Source: CALLPQ01 sp964392325
GTDB lineage: Bacteria > Pseudomonadota > Alphaproteobacteria > Caulobacterales > Parvularculaceae
NCBI GenBank assembly: GCA_964392325.1
Contig: CAYMPJ010000003.1
Coordinates: 148,361 to 212,360, forward strand
Length of the DNA: 64,000 bases
Direction of reading: 5' to 3'
Made by a program: the position numbers and the translations under genes. Every line of letters starts with the position of its first letter. Position 1 is the first letter of the stretch. Below are positions 62,892 to 64,000 of this stretch, one piece after another. The notes below the pieces were generated by a model that did not search any database, was not told the DNA's origin, and worked only from the letters and a program-made list of their open reading frames with translations.

Positions 62892-63547
62892 TGCACGGCC
62901 AAGTAATTTCTTATCCTAAGAGTGGGCGCAGCTGGTTACGGTTTATGCTGGCAGAGGCGCGTATCGAGGGGGTGAATTTTCATCATGATGGATTTGAATT
63001 TAATAATGGTGATTTGCCACCCCACAATTTTAGTGTGGAATCCAGATTGGCAAAATATTCTGTGAATGATAAAATTATTCTTCTCAGGCGTGATCCACGC
63101 GATGTTATGGTTAGCTTATATCATCAGGTAACAGGTCGTTTTAAAGATTTTTTTGATTTTCAGGGAAGCATTTCCGACTTCATCCGGCATAACTATTTTG
63201 GTGCGCATGTTTTGTCACATTATATGGATATGTGGGATGAAATATCGGCCCAGCGTAATTATATTCAAATCAGTTATGAGGCTATGCACGAAGATACCGC
63301 TAAAGAACTCTTGCGTGTACTGAAATATCTTGATTTACCAGCGGAGGAGCAAGCAATCCAAGCGCTCGTCGAGGCTGGTAATATTGAGAATATGAAACGC
63401 ATTGAGAATGCTGGAACATTCTCCGAACCCTGGCTGAGGCCGCGAAACGGGTTCAACAAAGTGCGCCGCGGTAAAGTCGGCAATTTTAAAGAAGAGCTTG
63501 TTCAGTCGGATATACAATATTTGAATGAAGTGTTTTCCCTCGAATAG
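62891..63547 (+). CDS. sulfotransferase domain protein
   Basis: In 218 residues: the 5'-PSB loop for PAPS is seen at the start, ISYPKSGRSWLRFMLA, and the 3'-phosphate region in IILLRRDPRDVMVSLYHQ; a late KVRRGKVGNFKEEL is typical of sulfotransferases. It should sulfate a sugar or lipid acceptor. Its ATG shares bases with the stop of the GT-methyltransferase gene, so the two are translationally coupled. Confidence 0.9.
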   Translation: MHGQVISYPKSGRSWLRFMLAEARIEGVNFHHDGFEFNNGDLPPHNFSVESRLAKYSVNDKIILLRRDPRDVMVSLYHQVTGRFKDFFDFQGSISDFIRHNYFGAHVLSHYMDMWDEISAQRNYIQISYEAMHEDTAKELLRVLKYLDLPAEEQAIQALVEAGNIENMKRIENAGTFSEPWLRPRNGFNKVRRGKVGNFKEELVQSDIQYLNEVFSLE

Positions 63548-63881
63548 GAAATCATATCAATTTACGCCCCTGTAAACATTTCAAGCTTCGGGAATTTTAT
63601 CTGAAGGCGTGACCTAATCATTTAAAATAGCTGAATTATCACGTCAAAAATCAGATCGCGTTAGTGATTGGGTCGTTTTATTGCATTTTTTCCCAAAAGG
63701 GGGTCCCCTTAAGGATTGGGTATTACGAGCCAGAATTTGGGTTGGTGGTGCCCTCAACTTCCTTAGTCTTATATGAACGGCTGTTCCAAATAGTCTAAAG
63801 CGCCCGCTTGCTACTTTTGAAACCTTGCATTGGAGAAAAACTCCTGTTTTTCAACTATATTCAGGTGGACGATATTTTGCC
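63548..63881. other. intergenic region before tRNA-Asp, no gene seen
   Basis: About 330 AT-rich bases. A small hairpin GGAG/CTCC with following TGTTTTT near 63832-63850 might be a terminator. I see no intact integrase or transposase fragment I can name. Confidence 0.3.
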
Positions 63882-63910
63882 TTGACGAACTTCGCTGGCT
63901 CGCATAAGTC
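63882..63910 (+). promoter_or_regulatory. candidate promoter of tRNA-Asp
   Basis: TTGACG (63882-63887), the preferred -35 of alphaproteobacterial stable-RNA promoters, is followed after 17 bases by TAAGTC (63905-63910), about 30 bases before the tRNA start. Confidence 0.5.
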
Positions 63911-63940
63911 GTACAGCTCTAGCTGTTTTGAACACATCGC

Positions 63941-64000
63941 GCGGGTGTAGCTCAGTTGGTTAGAGTGCCGGCCTGTCACGCCGGAGGTCGCGGGTTCGAG
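63941..64000 (+). tRNA. tRNA-Asp(GTC), cut by window edge
   Basis: The sequence from GCGGGTGTAGCTCAGTTGGT (63941-63960) through CCGGCCTGTCACGCCGG to GCGGGTTCGAG folds as a tRNA: D arm, anticodon loop CTGTCAC with anticodon GTC, variable loop and start of the T arm. The T-arm end and acceptor strand lie outside the window. Confidence 0.93.

Noticed and set aside
63690..63790. possible mobile-element remnant near GGGGGTCCCC
   Set aside because: No terminal repeat or transposase frame could be recognised; kept only as a note for comparison with relatives.
1..64000. CRISPR arrays and rRNA genes
   Set aside because: No regularly spaced direct repeats and no rRNA-like conserved stretch were found on reading either strand.

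Overview
The window reads as a chromosomal segment of an alphaproteobacterium. The evidence is a GcrA cell-cycle regulator, a short alphaproteobacterial-type DnaX, a small 4.5S-type SRP RNA, a CC0125/CC1285-type lipoprotein and a TonB-dependent receptor of the kind common in aquatic members of the class. Base composition looks moderate, with AT-rich intergenic stretches. I cannot name the genus. There is no CRISPR array, no rRNA operon and no recognisable intact insertion sequence. One tRNA (Asp) is cut by the right edge.

Layout. 1-9 kb: nudC (cut by the left edge), a possible 22-residue membrane peptide, a crotonase, SRP RNA, then dnaX-ybaB-recR, a lone Rieske oxygenase, and a very large convergent membrane-anchored coiled-coil protein of unknown role. 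8-13 kb: translation and housekeeping genes (def, fmt, lepB, truA, a SAM methyltransferase, gloB). 13-23 kb: exported M28 peptidase, PhoD-like lipoprotein phosphatase, corrinoid adenosyltransferase, a membrane sensor with a degenerate kinase domain, a peptide symporter, HIT and GST proteins, an RluA-type pseudouridine synthase. 23-31 kb: TonB receptor with a clear terminator, a slipin/NfeD membrane-quality operon, two tandem YHS-domain proteins, a glycine-rich lipoprotein. 31-39 kb: selO, a two-gene unit whose first member looks like an enlarged proteasome-fold Ntn hydrolase, a chorismate-lyase-like protein, DUF3179, folE, DUF547. 39-50 kb: ABC exporter, a membrane protein split by a frameshift, a coiled-coil protein and a 38-residue membrane peptide, oxyR with a dyad operator, M20 peptidase, SDR, motA-motB, gcrA. 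50-60 kb: ABC-2 permease, hslO, ppk2, yraN-rsmI divergent from an LpoA-like activator with a broken hydrolase gene between them, xthA, and a GT9/GT4 glycosyltransferase pair. 60-64 kb: an alpha/beta hydrolase, then a small cluster (methyltransferase, glycosyltransferase-methyltransferase fusion, sulfotransferase) next to tRNA-Asp, suggestive of an accessory surface-glycan module.

Most genes are ordinary core genes in short operons. The points that most deserve follow-up are the proteasome-like Ntn hydrolase with its co-transcribed basic partner (33003-34810), the GT4-methyltransferase fusion and sulfotransferase beside tRNA-Asp, the frameshifted membrane protein at 41.5-43 kb, the degenerate kinase, the tandem YHS pair with its dyad, and several small open frames with good ribosome binding sites.
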